Shown piece after piece: positions 1-12,736 of a stretch of 64,000 bases of DNA. A model generated the notes under the pieces. The model had not been told where the DNA came from and made no database searches. It saw only the letters and a list, made by a program, of their open reading frames with translations. The translations under genes and the position numbers were made by a program. Each line of letters begins with the position of its first letter. Positions within the stretch are counted from its first letter, which is position 1. This stretch comes from Rhexocercosporidium sp. MPI-PUGE-AT-0058 (taxonomy: Eukaryota; Ascomycota; Leotiomycetes; Helotiales), in NCBI GenBank assembly GCA_020746875.1, contig JAGTJL010000007.1, forward strand, positions 1-64,000, written 5' to 3'.

Positions 1-540
1 AATAATAATAACCGATTTAAAATAAGATCTGAAGTTTATAAGAGTTTAATAATCGCAAGCGGAGCCGGAATAAAAGAAAAGTCCTTATTATTAATATCGG
101 TAATTAAAAAACTTAATTCAGGTATTAAAAGATCTGTATTATTTAAAAAGCGAGCGTTTTTAATAAATAACTCCGAATTATTTATAATACGAGTTATCTT
201 TTCGCGCTTTACTTATCGTTTTTTATAAAATTAAAAAGAATTATAAGTATTAATAAATATAAAGATAATCTTCTAATTAATAATAATAAAAAGATCTGAA
301 TTAATATTCCGCTTATCTTCCAAGTATTAAAAATAATAATAAAAAGTAATTTTAAAAAATAATATCTTTTGCTCAACGATTATAAGCTTAAGACGTTACT
401 TTTCTTAAATACAAGCTCGTGCCTTAAGTAAGAAATTAGAATTCTTAAAGTTATTCATAAGATTAAATTAACCGGTCTGAATTACTATATTACTTATACG
501 TTTAAAGATATTAAAAATACTATTAATCTTTTTATTAATA

Positions 541-1272
541 ATATACGACTTCTCTTCGCTAATTATACCGGCGAATTAATTTAAATTATTATTATCTTTA
601 TTTTCTTCGGTATTAAATTTAAATAAATCATTCTTATCGATTATTTCTTTAATAAAGCTCTCACTAATAATAATTATATTATATTAAACTTCTTTAAAAC
701 AAGTAATAGCGCGAATAATCTTTAAGTCCGCTTTTATAACTTAGCTAGTATTCGGATTAACGATTTAATAACGATTATCGACGTAAATATAAAAGAATGC
801 CTAAATTAGATTATTTTTAGTAACTCGGGCTTTAAATATATTAAAAGTAGCTCTACGGCCGCGCTAAGTATAATTATAAAAGTACGCACGAATTAAGAGA
901 AGCTTATAATTAAAATCCTTAATAAAGAAATTAATACGCGGAATAATCTTATCTTCTTTATAATAAGCTTACGCGAATAAAACTTTAAATATTATATCGA
1001 AGATATAACGAACGACGTATAAGAAGAATAATATAATTTTAATATAATATACCGGAATATTATTATTATTAATATTAATAATAAAAAAAAGGAATATAAT
1101 ATAATCGCCGAATATAATTACGCGCTGCTTATTAATAAAATTACGAAAGACTTTATAGAAATTATCCGCTTAAATTGCCGCTTTCTTCAAAGTATCGCTA
1201 ATAATATACGCGAAAGCTGAATAATTGAAATCGTAAATATACTTGAAATCTATAAACGTATTACGGATAAAT
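541..1272 (+). pseudogene. Degenerate reading frame of unknown family
   Basis: One forward frame, followed closely from about 783 to a TAA at 1270-1272, reads as ordinary mixed-composition protein interrupted by a handful of stops. All but one are TAA/TAG, which RIP would make from CAA, CAG or TGG; the exception is a TGA near 1218. Recognisable non-low-complexity stretches include a Ser/Thr/Ala patch near 840-870 and a charged segment near 990-1030. The left extent is uncertain and may run to the window edge. I do not recognise the family; a transposable-element protein is the likeliest origin given the surroundings. This is a coding-like remnant, not an expressed gene. Confidence 0.4.
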
Positions 1273-1345
1273 AAAAAAGTTATATTAATATTAATATAAA
1301 AAGTATTAATTATAAATAAAAATCTGAAAAAGAATGAGAAAGTAG

Positions 1346-1396
1346 CTTATAAATAAAAACTTATAAATTAATTAGATTATAAGTTTTTATCTGCAG
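1346..1396. repeat. Near-palindrome of two TIR-like motifs
   Basis: The motif TATAAATAAAAACTTATAA (from 1348) is followed after a short AT spacer by its inverted counterpart ATTATAAGTTTTTATCTG (from 1376). Arms of about 20 bp face each other. The same motif recurs at about 2249, 2281, 2951 (inverted), 3660, 3700 (inverted), 3871 (inverted), 14731 (inverted) and 17210. This fits terminal inverted repeats of a Tc1/mariner-class element family blurred by RIP. Confidence 0.4.
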
Positions 1397-2280
1397 AATA
1401 ATAATTAAATAAAGTAAGGAATTAATAAAATGAGATAAGTTTTAATCTGTAAGAGTTAAGACAATTATAAAGTAATACTTATAAAGGAAAAGAGCTTTAA
1501 GAGCCTTTATATCCGGCAATCCGACGTAGCTTATTAAAACCTGACTATTAATAGGATTATATTCTGTTATTCCGCAATAGATATGTTTCGGGTGATAAGT
1601 ATTATTAAAGAATAATTAAGTAACTTATTTTATAATATATTAATTTAAGAATTCAAATATTATAATTAAAGTAACAAAGAATATAATATAAAGTTCTATA
1701 ATACCGATTAAAAAAAGCAATATATCTAAGGTATTAAGTTCTTCCGGCTTATTATCGTTATTATTCTGGTTTTTATCGTCCTTAGTCGTAGCTTTAGCTT
1801 TACTCTTACCCTTAATTAAAGGCTTTTTTTTAAGCGGGGTCTTAATAACTTTAAAAGTTTTAATTATACGAGCGCTAGGCTTTTTAATCTTAATAAATCT
1901 AATTTTACGTCTAAAAGGCCGCTAAATAATAAAAAGCAAATTAATTAAGAAACCCGACGGCCGCGAAAGAGATAAGTTTAACGTGCTTATAATAAGAGGA
2001 TTTATAATTAAATTATTCGGCAAAACTTATATAAATATCTTAATTATTATTAACTTGAGTTTAAAAATATTACTTTAATTAATTAATTAATTTTTATTAG
2101 TAAATAATTCGGCATTTAAAAAAGGATTCGTTAAGCGGGATACGAGAAGTAAATAACGCGGCTTAGATATAGATTCGTAAGTGCTATTCTCCGACTAAAA
2201 AGACTCGGGAATTTCGGCGAGAAGTCTAGAGCTAATTATTATATTTATATAAATAAAAACTTATAAGAATAAAAGCTAAT

Positions 2281-2968
2281 TATAAATAAAAACCTCTAAT
2301 ATAATAAAGTCAGTTAATATTTACTTATATTATTAAAACAAATTTTAAAAGTAAAAGTATATAAAAAGACATATATTTTAAGCAAAGAAAACGCCAGAAA
2401 ACGCGCCAAATATGCCAAATAATACTCTTCGCGACTAAAAAGTATTGCGAATAAGTATAAATTTATATAATATTATAATTATTTAAAATAATATATAAAA
2501 GAAGCGGTTAAAGCTAAGCTTGTAAACCGTAATAATAAACTTACTTATAAAAACGCGTTAAAACTGACTTATATAATAAAAGAAAGCAAAATTATAAGAA
2601 ATAAATTAATTATTATTTACTATATAGTAATACTTAAATTAAGCGAAATATAAAGTTCTAAAGTAAAGTAAGAGGCAAATTAAAAAGTTAAATATATTAA
2701 AAATATAATTATAAAGCGTAAAATAGTTAAAGTAAAAGCAATAAAAAGAATTATAATTAATATAAACGATTAATAATTAAAATCGAAGAAAAAGAATAAT
2801 TATAAAAGTTAAAGAAAAAGAAAAATATTAAAAGTTAAAGAAAAAAAAGGTATAAAAAGGTCGTTAACGCTAAAAAGGACTAGCGTTATTATAATTAACG
2901 GAACGTTCGCTTATTGCGTTATTACGTACACGGCAGCATATATAAATAAAGTAGGTTTTTATTTACAG
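2281..2968. mobile_element. Possible small DNA transposon with TIR-like ends
   Basis: TATAAATAAAAACCTCTAA at 2281 is inverted against GTAGGTTTTTATTTACAG at 2951-2968. The interior includes a forward frame (about 2390-2680) rich in Lys/Arg with few stops, which could be a piece of a transposase C-terminus, but no DDE motif could be verified. RIP has blurred the ends, so the pairing and target site are uncertain. Confidence 0.3.
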
Positions 2969-4793
2969 TAAATATAATCTTATTATATATATAAAAATAA
3001 ATATTTATTAACTAGAAAAAAGAAGTATTAATTTAATAAAAATATATATAAAAATAATAATAAAGCTAATTATTTATTATACTTAAAAACAGATAATACG
3101 ACAGGATAAAAATATATATTTAACAGAAAGCGGGCAACCAAAACGGTATAATTATACGCATAAAAATTTAATTACTTATAAAAATAAGTAGTTTCTTAAA
3201 GGGTAATATAATAGCAGTAATTAAATAAGCCGAATACTAAATTCTACTTATAGTCTCCGACGTAATTACTTAAAGTTCCTTTTAATAAAAAATAAAATAA
3301 AGCGAGTAAAATTAAGTTTCGCGTTAAGAAAAAGAATTATAAGAGATATAATTAATTATAATTATATTAAGGAGTAAGTACCAAAAATAAAAGAAAAGCA
3401 AAAAGAATATAATCCTTATTTAGTAAAATATTAAATAAAATATATTTTAATTTTAATATTTAATAAATAAAAATAAAAAAATTAAATAGAATTGTCGATC
3501 CTCCTTTCGAAAATCGAGCTTTAATATTAATAATAAGGCCTTAATTATAAGGCATTTCACTTAATATTTATTTAAATTATAATCGGAAGAAATATTCTTT
3601 AATCGACCGGAATAAATATAAATATTATAAATAATAATCTATAAGCTAATTCTAGTTTATATAAATAAAAACTTATAATAAGCTATTAAGCGCAGAATTA
3701 CAGATTTTTATTTAAAGAAGTAAAAATTATATAATTTTATTATTTATCGCTAAAAGTGAGTTATGAATTTAAATTAATATAAACAAATAATTTCATAAAA
3801 CAACGGCGTTAACTTTAATATACGTAATATAAAGTCGAAAAGGATTTAAATTTAAAACTAATCTTATTTTCTAGATTTTTATTTATAATAATTAATTTAA
3901 AAACTTAAGTTCTAAATAAATATATATTAATTATTAAAATAACGTAAATAAAGTTAATAAAGTAAGTAAAAATAAGCAAATTAATAACGGGAAATATTTA
4001 ATTTTAAAGATAAAATTTATTAAAAATAAAAAGCAAAAATAAATATAAGATTTTTAATTAAATAAGAATTTTCTAAAGATTAAAAAAAAGCAATTATAAT
4101 AAAAAGTTTAAATAAAAAAATAAGTAAATAAAAAGAAAGTTCTTTATTTATAAAAAGTTATATAAGACGAAAATTATATGAAGAAATATACTTAAAATAT
4201 ATTTATAAAAAACTAATAAATTAAATTCGCAAAAATAATAATAAATACGACTAAAGTCTTTTAGTTATACTTATAGCGCCGTATACTATTCTACTTAAGG
4301 TACAGAATTAATATTAATCTTAATTAACGCGGTCGGCACTTAATATTTGCGTATTAAAATATCTTAATTAAACAGTAAAAAGAGCTAAAAATAAGCGACG
4401 AATATATAAATACTATATTACCGACTAATAAAAAAAAGCAATTCTAAGTAAGACTTATATAAAGATTAATATTATATCTTTTAATAAACTTAAAATAAAA
4501 ATACTTTATTATAAATTATTATTAAATAATAAAAAATAATTCCTAATTTAAGAAACACGTTAAAAAAAAGTATAATATTAAGGAAAAGCGCTTAATTATA
4601 ATTACGACTTTAATATAATATATATTTAATAATTTAATAATATATTTTCCAATTGAAAAGGAGCGCAGAAAAGAAGCGAAAACGGCCCCGGAACTAGACG
4701 AACTTAAAAGAGTAATAACGAGATACCAGCACGAGCGATAATTAATAACTTAAATAATCTTTATAAATATTAATAATAAACATATAATAAAAT

Positions 4794-4977
4794 TGTCGTA
4801 TAGGCACGGGCAGCTGCTCTCTTAATACTATACGTGACCTAATTAAGTTCTGCTACTGTAGACCGCCTTCAGGAGAATAATTATCTTCTCCTGATTTTTA
4901 AAGCTTTTAGAATAATAAGAAATTACTTTAATTTAATTATAATTGCTTATAGCGCTTTAATTCACTTTTATACCATA
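4794..4977 (+). repeat. 5' LTR of the copia element
   Basis: This 184-bp direct repeat of 12551-12736 shares the landmarks GCACGGGCAGCT, GTGACCTAATTA, GACCGCCTTCA, AGAATAA and ATCTTCTCCTGATT in order. Differences are mostly C/T and G/A transitions, as RIP would make. A third, truncated copy lies at 46466-46558. Confidence 0.9.
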
Positions 4978-6668
4978 ATTATAAGCTCCGTTAATAAAGC
5001 TATTAAATTAATATTCTTCTTTTTATGCGCTATTGATTTAAATAAAGCTTATGAAGTAAGTTTATAAGTAAAAAGCATTTATTATACGTTACAGAATTTT
5101 CTATTTTATTATAAAATATAATTTATACTACTATTTTATTAATCCTTCTATTTTACTTTAAACGAATATAAAAGCCGAGCAACTAGACTCTCCAGTCCTT
5201 CTTCTATCGAATACTCGGAGCTTACGAGAGCAACTCTTTTATTATAATAGACTTAATTTTAGTTTCTTTTTTAAATAATCGAACTTCTCTTAATTATAAT
5301 AAGCGCACTTAGACTCCTTAATATTAGGCGTTTAAATCCTTTTATATCTTTTATAAAATATAGAATTTAATAAATTTTATATTATTAATTACTCTTAACC
5401 TTCTCGACGCCGAACCGAAACCCTTATTGTTAAACGATTTAAGAATATAATAAAATAAAAAAGCTATTAAATACAACTTTTAAGCTTAAGCGAAGTGGGA
5501 CGAAGATGCTCGCGACTCTATAGAGAAAGGCCTTAAGCCGAGCGTATTATTATCGGCAAAAGCTATAATTAAGAATATAGCTTTAATATATATTATTTTT
5601 ATAAGGGAATACGTAAGGAAGCTCGTATAATGGACGGAAAAGGCTTAAGCTTATAAGGCAGCTTATAAGTGGATTTAAGAGATAATTAATCTTTTTGTTT
5701 ATTAAAGAGTAATTAAGGAATACGAGAATAAATAAGCTTATATAGAAAAGAAGTAATTAACCGAGATAATAAATAAAGACTTTTAATTAAAATTATAGAT
5801 TCTTTAATTATTTTTTTAAATCCTTAAGAGAGATTACGCTTTTTTGGAAATAAGTACTTATACGCTGGTATAGTTTACTTATAAGAAGAAGCTCGCTATT
5901 ATTAAAGTAAAGCAAGTTAATTTTAAGGAATAGCTCTAAGAATGAAGAACGGCTTATTAAGATATTCTCTTATACGACTTACCGGATGTTAAAAGATTGC
6001 TAGTAATACTTGATTTTATTAAGGCGGTGCAAGAAAAGCTTGTACCGGAATGGGCGCGCGAACGGTATTCTGAATTATTAAGAAATAATACTTTCGGGAT
6101 AATAAACTAGTATTTTTTACTTAATTACGTTAATTAATTATTTATTTTCAATAAGAAATCACTTATAGCTTCTAAATAATAAAAGATAATAAGCTTATAT
6201 ACTATTCTTAAAGGAAGATTAAATGCTTTTATAACCCCGTTTATTTAACGAAACTAGTCGCTAAACACGCGAGTAAATACCTGCCCGTATAAGTATCGCT
6301 TTTACCGTCATAAGGCTATTAATTGTCATAAACTTCGGTATTATTACGACGGCTCGACGGCGAATAATCTTAAGAACTTATTATTAGTAAAGGAAATTAA
6401 AGAGACTCGACTCCGATTAAAGAGCGACTTCCTTAACTTCCGCCGAGAAATTACTAAACTTAGCGGGAATATATTATTAATAGTATAATTAACTATTGGA
6501 TTACTTTTTAGTAATTCCTTTTTTACTTAAGCATTAGTAGCTCTTATAGCTTTAAAACTAGTTGCTTTAGTAAAAGTAAGATACCTTAGAAACGTTTAAG
6601 TTTACCTTATAAGCTCTGAATTTCTCGACGAAGCTCTTGCTACTGCGGGAATATACGCTATTATAGAT

Positions 6669-6956
6669 ATGAATCGCTATCCGCTCGCAGAAAGCACTTT
6701 ATTTAATAACGGAGCTGCTACTTATTTAATAAATTCAAAAGCTCTCCTTGTCCCTAGAAGCTTTATTAAATTTATTACGGACGATAGCGTTAAGGCCGGA
6801 ACGTCAAATCTAATAATTAAAGGCCGCAGTACTCGAGTCTTTAAAAGTGCTCTTTACGGCCTTAACGGACTAAATACAGGCGATTTAATCCTTTCGAACG
6901 TCGCTATTATTAAAAGCTTTAATATTAATATTATTTCAGAAGCTCGCCTTTTGTAA
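6669..6956 (+). pseudogene. Copia protease segment, open for 95 codons
   Basis: This is the longest stop-free piece of the copia polyprotein. Residues 11-19 (LFNNGAATY) stand where copia proteases have L-x-D-S-G-A-T, so the catalytic Asp reads Asn, a GAT/GAC to AAT/AAC transition of the RIP type. The C-terminal half carries the expected hydrophobic run ending in a SEARLL-like end. The ATG is merely internal; this is not a separate gene. Confidence 0.75.
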
Positions 6957-8864
6957 ATAAGAGTTTAATATAATAATTTAAATTGTACTTTGCGCACGGG
7001 AATAGCTGAGGACAGTCTAGTTTTAAAGCAATTATAACGACAGTTTAACTTAATTTTCTTTAAATATAAGCCTTTTAATTACTTTTCGGTTTCTCTAACT
7101 ACTCGCCGCATTTTGACTCGCCTAAATTATAATTTTCTAATATTTCTAACGCTAAAAAGAAGCATTTGCTAAAGCTTTTAGTCGAGCAGACGATATTTAA
7201 AGCTATGAGTCGACGAAGCCTACTTATGGCATTTGCGCGCAGGTCACCTTAGAAAAGAAGCCTTAGAAAACTTAATAAAAAATGCGCGTAACGTCGAGAT
7301 TTAAGATTTAACTCGATTGGAATGCAAATATTATATAATAGTTATAGTATAATAAGTAATAAGTCGTCGTTAATTAAAAAGAGCAGTTACTTGTCCTTTT
7401 TACCGCATTTCTTAAGATTTATTCGATTTTCTAGTAGGGTTTAACGGGAATAGCTGGCTTTTATTAATTAAAGACGAATATAATAGGAAATTTTACAGGC
7501 GGCTTTTAAAAACTAAAGGGTTAATCGCCGTCTTAAATACTCTTAAACTGTTTAAGGCGTAAATAAGACGCTAATTCGGGCTCTCGGTTTGTAAAATACG
7601 CTAAGATAACGACACTTTAATTATAAGGATTAATAAATTAATTAAATATGAAAAATAATATAAGGAGAATAGTATTAATATTAAATCTACCCCTTCATAT
7701 ATATATTAATTTAATAAAAGAGCTGAGCGCGCAAATAAAAAAATAATTGATAAATCGATTAAAATGCGCCTTTCCGCTAATTTACTCCGGGCGCTTTAGA
7801 CGGAATTAATAATAGCGGTAATTATTCTTTATAATATAAGTCTATTTACTCGCAAAGGCTTTAAGAGTCTTAACGAAGTATTTTAAGCCTAATTTAAGTA
7901 GTATTTTCGGTATTACGATCCTAAGCTCACGCTGAAGCTAATAACCGATTTACGGCCTGACTAAAGTAACTTATATACGTACGGCTATAAAGCTTATTTT
8001 ATAATTAAAGACCGAGAAGCTCTCCGCTAAAAAAGAGCTTTTAAAGTCAACTCGCGAGCGTATCTTAATTATTTAATTAAATACGTCTTATTTAATATTT
8101 ATAAGATCTGAGTGTCTTAATTATAATATATAATAATGACTCAGAATATTACTTTTAACGAAACTCTCTTTTATTTAAGCTTTTTAAATATAAAGAAAGC
8201 GATCGGCCAGCCGCGCTTAATATTAAAAGATCTTACGGAAATACTAAAAGAAGAAAAAGGAGATTAAAACGCTAGTTTTATTATAATCAACCGACTGAGC
8301 GTATTTAATATATTAGAATTAAAAACACTATTTATTACTCCGAATAGAAAATAATTAAGCGAAGCAATAAGCGCTATAAAAGTCGACGAGCCTATAAGCT
8401 TAAAGGTATTAAAACTTCTAGTTAAGCTTTTAAGCTCGGGGGTAGAGTTATTTACTTCCTTTTTAATTAAATTAATAAAAGTAAATACGCTACTTTTAAT
8501 TAATTTAATAGCTCTTAATTTTATTTAGCCGCTCGTTAGCAAGAACTCGGGGGTAATTTAACTAAGAAAAAGTGCTAGACTTCTTATTCACGAGTACTTT
8601 AATTAAGTCTTAAAATAAGCCGATACTTTAAGATAATTAGCGTTTAAGAGCGCAACTAAGAGAGGTATTTTACGTAATATATTAAACTTTTAAAATAATA
8701 TAAGCTTTAAGCGGAAGTCGATATTATAAGTTATAATTTACTTTAGAAGGCTATATAACCGAAAGCGCGGTCTTAAGCGTTAAGAAGCACTTAAAAAAAG
8801 TATCGGCTTTAAGTAATTAGAAGCTCTGCCTTAAGCAACTGAGTATAAAGAGCATTTGTAATCA

Positions 8865-9080
8865 TTGGAATTAAAAGAAGACGGAAAATCAGGTTTACGC
8901 TTGTTACTCCCGGCTTTAATTAAATTAAATTCCGGCTTACTTAAACCTCTTAAAAGGAAAAGAGTAAAAGACCGAGTAATTAATAAAAGTCGAAAGACTC
9001 GAGTTAGTAATAAGGTAATAAAACCGAATCGAAGCGTTTATATAATAATTATTAAAGAATTAATTACGGAATTATTATAA
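8865..9080 (+). pseudogene. Integrase/RT linker remnant of the copia polyprotein
   Basis: A 71-codon open piece rich in Lys/Arg (KRKRVKDRVINKS-like) lies between the integrase and reverse-transcriptase regions of the copia element. Linkers here are typically basic and poorly conserved. The first codon shown as Met is TTG, so it is not an independent gene. Confidence 0.5.
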
Positions 9081-11039
9081 CCGTTAAGTAACCGCGAGTA
9101 CTTAAAGGATTTTTTAAGAACTTTTTAGCTTAATTAAGAACTAGTACGAAAAGACAGAAAAGACTTAAGCGCAGTTTACGTTATTATATTAGCGTTTATA
9201 TTTAAAAATATCGAAATTCGATAACTAGTTAAGTTCTTACGGATTTATTAATTACAAATGCCTAAGGACTTATTAAATTAAAAAAACCTTAAGGACTATT
9301 CGTTAAAAGAGCACTTCTGAGCCGACGCTATTAAAGAGATTATTAACCTTAAGTCGCGCAATTACTGGAAAGTCGTTAAATATACCTTTATTATCGAGCA
9401 ATTAATTCCTTTAAAATAAGTATTTCACGCTAAAGTCGATTCGTCAAGGTATTTAACCCGCTATCGCTCTCGAGTCGTTATAAAAGGAGACTTACAGCCT
9501 GAAACGTCAATTTTATTAATATATGTAGCTACTTTAACTGTTTGTTTTTTCAGAACCGCTATAGCTATTATAGCTTAATTTGATTTAGAAATAATTTAAT
9601 TTAATATAATAAATGCCTTTATTAACGCCAAACGAAATAAAATAAATGCTCGCGTACGTTATTATTTACTGAACGGCTTTAAATAAGACGGAAAAGTAAT
9701 AGAAGTTAATCGCGCACTTTACGGACTCAAGGACTCACCGGCGCTATAATACGGTGACTTTACTCATACTTTGACAACTTTAAGGTTAATTGCTTATAAA
9801 AAAGAGCCTTATATATTTATAAACGAATAACGTATAATATTTGTAATATTTTATATTGACGATATTTAAGTGCTTTACTACACTTCGGCTTTCAAAGACG
9901 TTAAACTAATTATTAACGGCTTAAATATAATATATGAGCTTACCAGAGGAGAGCAAACGAAGTAATTCTTAGGCGTTCGTATTATTAAAGATCGATTAGC
10001 AAAGATTATTTCTTTAATATACGATATTTATATTTAAAAAATTACTCTTCGATTTAAATTAATAAATAGAAATTACCTAAGTATATTATTACTTTAAGTC
10101 GAGCTACTAAAGAATTAAGAATAGGCTACTTTAGCTTAAATTAAGGAGTTTTAAGAGAAGGTTAGATTAGTATTTTATATTGCAATTATATTGCGCGCAG
10201 ACGTCGCTTTTACTATTTTAAAGCTTTCTCACTTCTTAATTAATCCTTCTTAAGAGCATTTAGCTGTAATTAACTAGATAATTCGTTACTTTTTCGGCAC
10301 TCGTTTCTTAGTAATCACTTATAATTATAAGCTACGCGACTCTTACCTTATAATAATATTAAATGCTTCTTTTGCGGATAATATCGAAATAAGGCGATCT
10401 TTTAATAAATATATCTTCATACTTTTTAAAGATTTAATCCTTTAGAGAATAGCTTTATAAAATACAATTATTACGTTTATAATATAAGTAGAACTTCTTA
10501 GAGTTAAGCGCACCGGCAAGGAACTTATGACACTTTAGCGATTCTTTCAAGAATTACGCCTTAATATAAGAGTAGCTTAAACAATTTTTTATAATAATTA
10601 ACAGACGATTCAATTGATCGTTAAGGAAAATCAGCGTATTTTTATTAAGTTGCGCCACGTTAATATTCAGAATATGTAATTGCGCTAGGAGTTTTAAAAA
10701 GGCACTTTTATAATAGAATATCTTCTTATAAGCTATATGCCAGCTAACGGACTTACTAAAAACCTTTTTCGGCAGAAATTTAAAGTATTTATTATTTTTA
10801 TTAATTTAATAGATATTCGTGCTTAATTGAAGTAATTCCTTTAAGAGACTCGCTTTAAAGTAGTTTTTTATATATATTTTTTACTTTTCATTTATTTTTA
10901 AAATAATTATATAATAAGCTTATTTTTTAATTAAAGAGCTTTATTTATATTATTATATATTCTTTTATAAAATTCTCTTTTATAAATTTCTATTTGTAAT
11001 TTTATTTTATTAGAGATTAACTGAGCTCGGGGGTGTAAA

Positions 11040-12110
11040 TTATTATATTTTTAAGAATTAATTACTTTTAATAATTCTTTAATTTAAAGGTAAACGCAAG
11101 CTTTGGTTTTTAAAATATAAAAGGATACTTAAAGAGTAAGAGATTCTTAAGCCTTAGAAAATAAGAGAGTAGCTTATTTATTAGAAGGTAAAAGGCTTAA
11201 AACCTTCCGAACTAGCTCGCCTAAAGTATTAATTATTATATTAATTAGCTTTTTAACGCGAGTAGCTTAAGTCTCTTGCTCAGGAGTAAGAACAACTCTA
11301 CGAGTAGATATAGCCTAGAAGGCCAGAACGCTAGGACCCGGGCTATAAGCGCGAGCAGCTCCGGCAGTAGCCTCGGCAGCAGCAGCTTTAATAATAGCAG
11401 CAGCAGCAAGATAATCAGCTACTCTTTTATTATTCTTCTTAACGAAGAGAGCACTCGCAGCGGCAGTAATCTTCTCTTCAGTAGCATAAGTATAAGCTGC
11501 AAAAGCAGCCAAAAGCTCTTTTTTTTTTTTTAAAAGATTAATTAAATTAATTTAATTTTCTAGAAATAAAGCGAGTAACTTATTGTTTTCCTTATTATTA
11601 TTATCTTTATTATTATTTCCGAATCTACTAATAGCTCTTAGAGCAATTCTATTATTAAAACTAATAGCAGCGCTAGTAGTAGCAGCTCTATTAATATTAT
11701 TACCTTTAAAGGCGGCACAGACCGGGATTCTTAACTGCTTTAGCTCCTAAAAAAATCAATAATAAATTAAAAAGCGAGAAAAAAGTAGCTAAATCGATTT
11801 ACTTTTTTGTTAGCTTTATTCTTTAACGTATTATAATATGCGAGGAAAGGAGCTTAAGTAGCAGCGGGAGCAATTACGCACTTATAGCCGGACAAGTAAG
11901 AGAAGCAGCGAGTATTTTTTTTAATAGTATTATAATATTAACCGCTATCTTTTATTTGAAAGGCGCTATTAATATAGCTTAAATAAACTACTATGCGAGC
12001 ACTTATTAGCTGCTTTAGAGCCCGGGAAGCAGTAGCGGCACGGCGAGGAGCAGGGGCGGGGACGGGAGTAGCCGATAATCGTGCCTTAGCGACGACTTTC
12101 TTTTTATTAT
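11040..12110 (-). pseudogene. Antisense coding-like remnant between pol and 3' LTR
   Basis: Downstream of RNase H the copia element carries about 1.7 kb before the 3' LTR. Part of it, read on the minus strand, looks like protein. An open piece (11512-11315) is Ala-rich with mixed charged residues, and coding-like sequence continues on both sides with RIP-type stops and probable frame changes. An A/T run of 12 at 11519-11530 breaks the frame. GC-rich patches with CAG/CTG triplets (11350-11415, 12015-12080) stand out from the AT-rich surroundings. I do not recognise the product. Alternatives are a captured host fragment or an older nested insertion. Confidence 0.4.
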
Positions 12111-12550
12111 TAATAATAGCTTTAACTTATTATAAGTCAGCGGTTATTCTTTAATTAATTAATCTTTAATCAGTCGATTTCCGATTAATAAATTGAAATT
12201 AATAAATCGAAAATCGAGCTATTTACTTTGCTCTGGCGAGTAGATTGTCGTTTTGCTATAACGATTCTAGCGGAGCGCTTAAAGACACCTATAATGTCGA
12301 AGGAAGCAGTTAATTAGTTAATTGATTAATAGATTAATTAAGTGGTAGATCGAGAGCAGTCGATCTATAAGTTATTGAGTATTTACAGGTTTAGGTTTAA
12401 TAGGAAAATCGTTGGTTTATATAATTAGGTTGTTTGCCTAATTACCGTATATAAGTGAATTTATTTACTTAATTCTTTTCTATTATTTGCTCTCGCTTAA
12501 TATAGTTAATTACAATAGCAGTGGCTTATTACTGTTAATTGCTTAAGAGG

Positions 12551-12736
12551 TGTATCGTATAAGCACGGGCAGCTACTCTCTTAGTACTGCACGTGACCTA
12601 ATTAGGTTCTATTACTATAAACCGCCTTCAAGAGAATAACTGTCTTCTCCTGATTCTTAGAGCTTTTAAAATAATAAGGAATCATTTTAATTTAATTATA
12701 ACTGCTCATAGCGCTTTAATCCACTTTTACACCACA
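12551..12736 (+). repeat. 3' LTR of the copia element
   Basis: Direct repeat of 4794-4977, starting TGTATCG and ending ACACCACA. It is preceded by a short purine run (AAGAGG, 12545-12550) in the position of a polypurine tract. It is less RIP-mutated than the 5' copy, for example keeping CACC and TGTC where the 5' copy has TACC and TATC. Confidence 0.9.

Larger units (their letters stand above)
1..4793. other. RIP-degraded AT-rich repeat block, left part
   Basis: This stretch is dominated by TA, AA and TT steps with few CA/TG steps, the footprint of repeat-induced point mutation. No intact gene is visible. It holds the end of a degenerate forward reading frame (to about 1272), several copies of a TIR-like motif, and unassigned AT-rich sequence up to the 5' LTR of the copia element. 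From about 3000 to 4793 I see no recognisable coding motif. Confidence 0.8.
5460..10850 (+). pseudogene. Copia gag-pol polyprotein remnant
   Basis: Forward-strand remnant with many stops and at least some frame changes. Landmarks in order: a gag-like helical region (about 5850-6100); a zinc-knuckle-like Cys/His stretch (about 6283-6330); an aspartic protease at 6669-6956; a GAG-pre-integrase motif near 7215-7340 with the spaced W-H, G-H and E-C-K landmarks of copia elements, the last Cys having become Tyr; an integrase tail (about 7700-8000) with a degenerate E-R-A-N-K-like segment; a linker at 8865-9080; a reverse transcriptase with the landmarks ALYGLKDSP (about 9717) and FYIDDI (about 9847, followed by a stop); and RNase H ending near 10735-10830 with an MPANGLTK-type segment. 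The gag start is approximate. Confidence 0.85.
4794..12736 (+). mobile_element. Ty1/copia-type LTR retrotransposon, RIP-inactivated
   Basis: A 7.9-kb element bounded by direct repeats of about 185 bp. It begins TGTCGTATAGGCACG on the left and TGTATCGTATAAGCACG on the right. The right repeat ends ACACCACA; the left ends ATACCATA, where CA has become TA. AAAAT lies directly outside both ends (4789-4793 and 12737-12741), fitting a 5-bp target duplication, although such a match is weak evidence in AT-rich DNA. The order protease, GAG-pre-integrase zinc motif, integrase, reverse transcriptase, RNase H is the copia order. Stops throughout make it non-autonomous. Confidence 0.88.
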
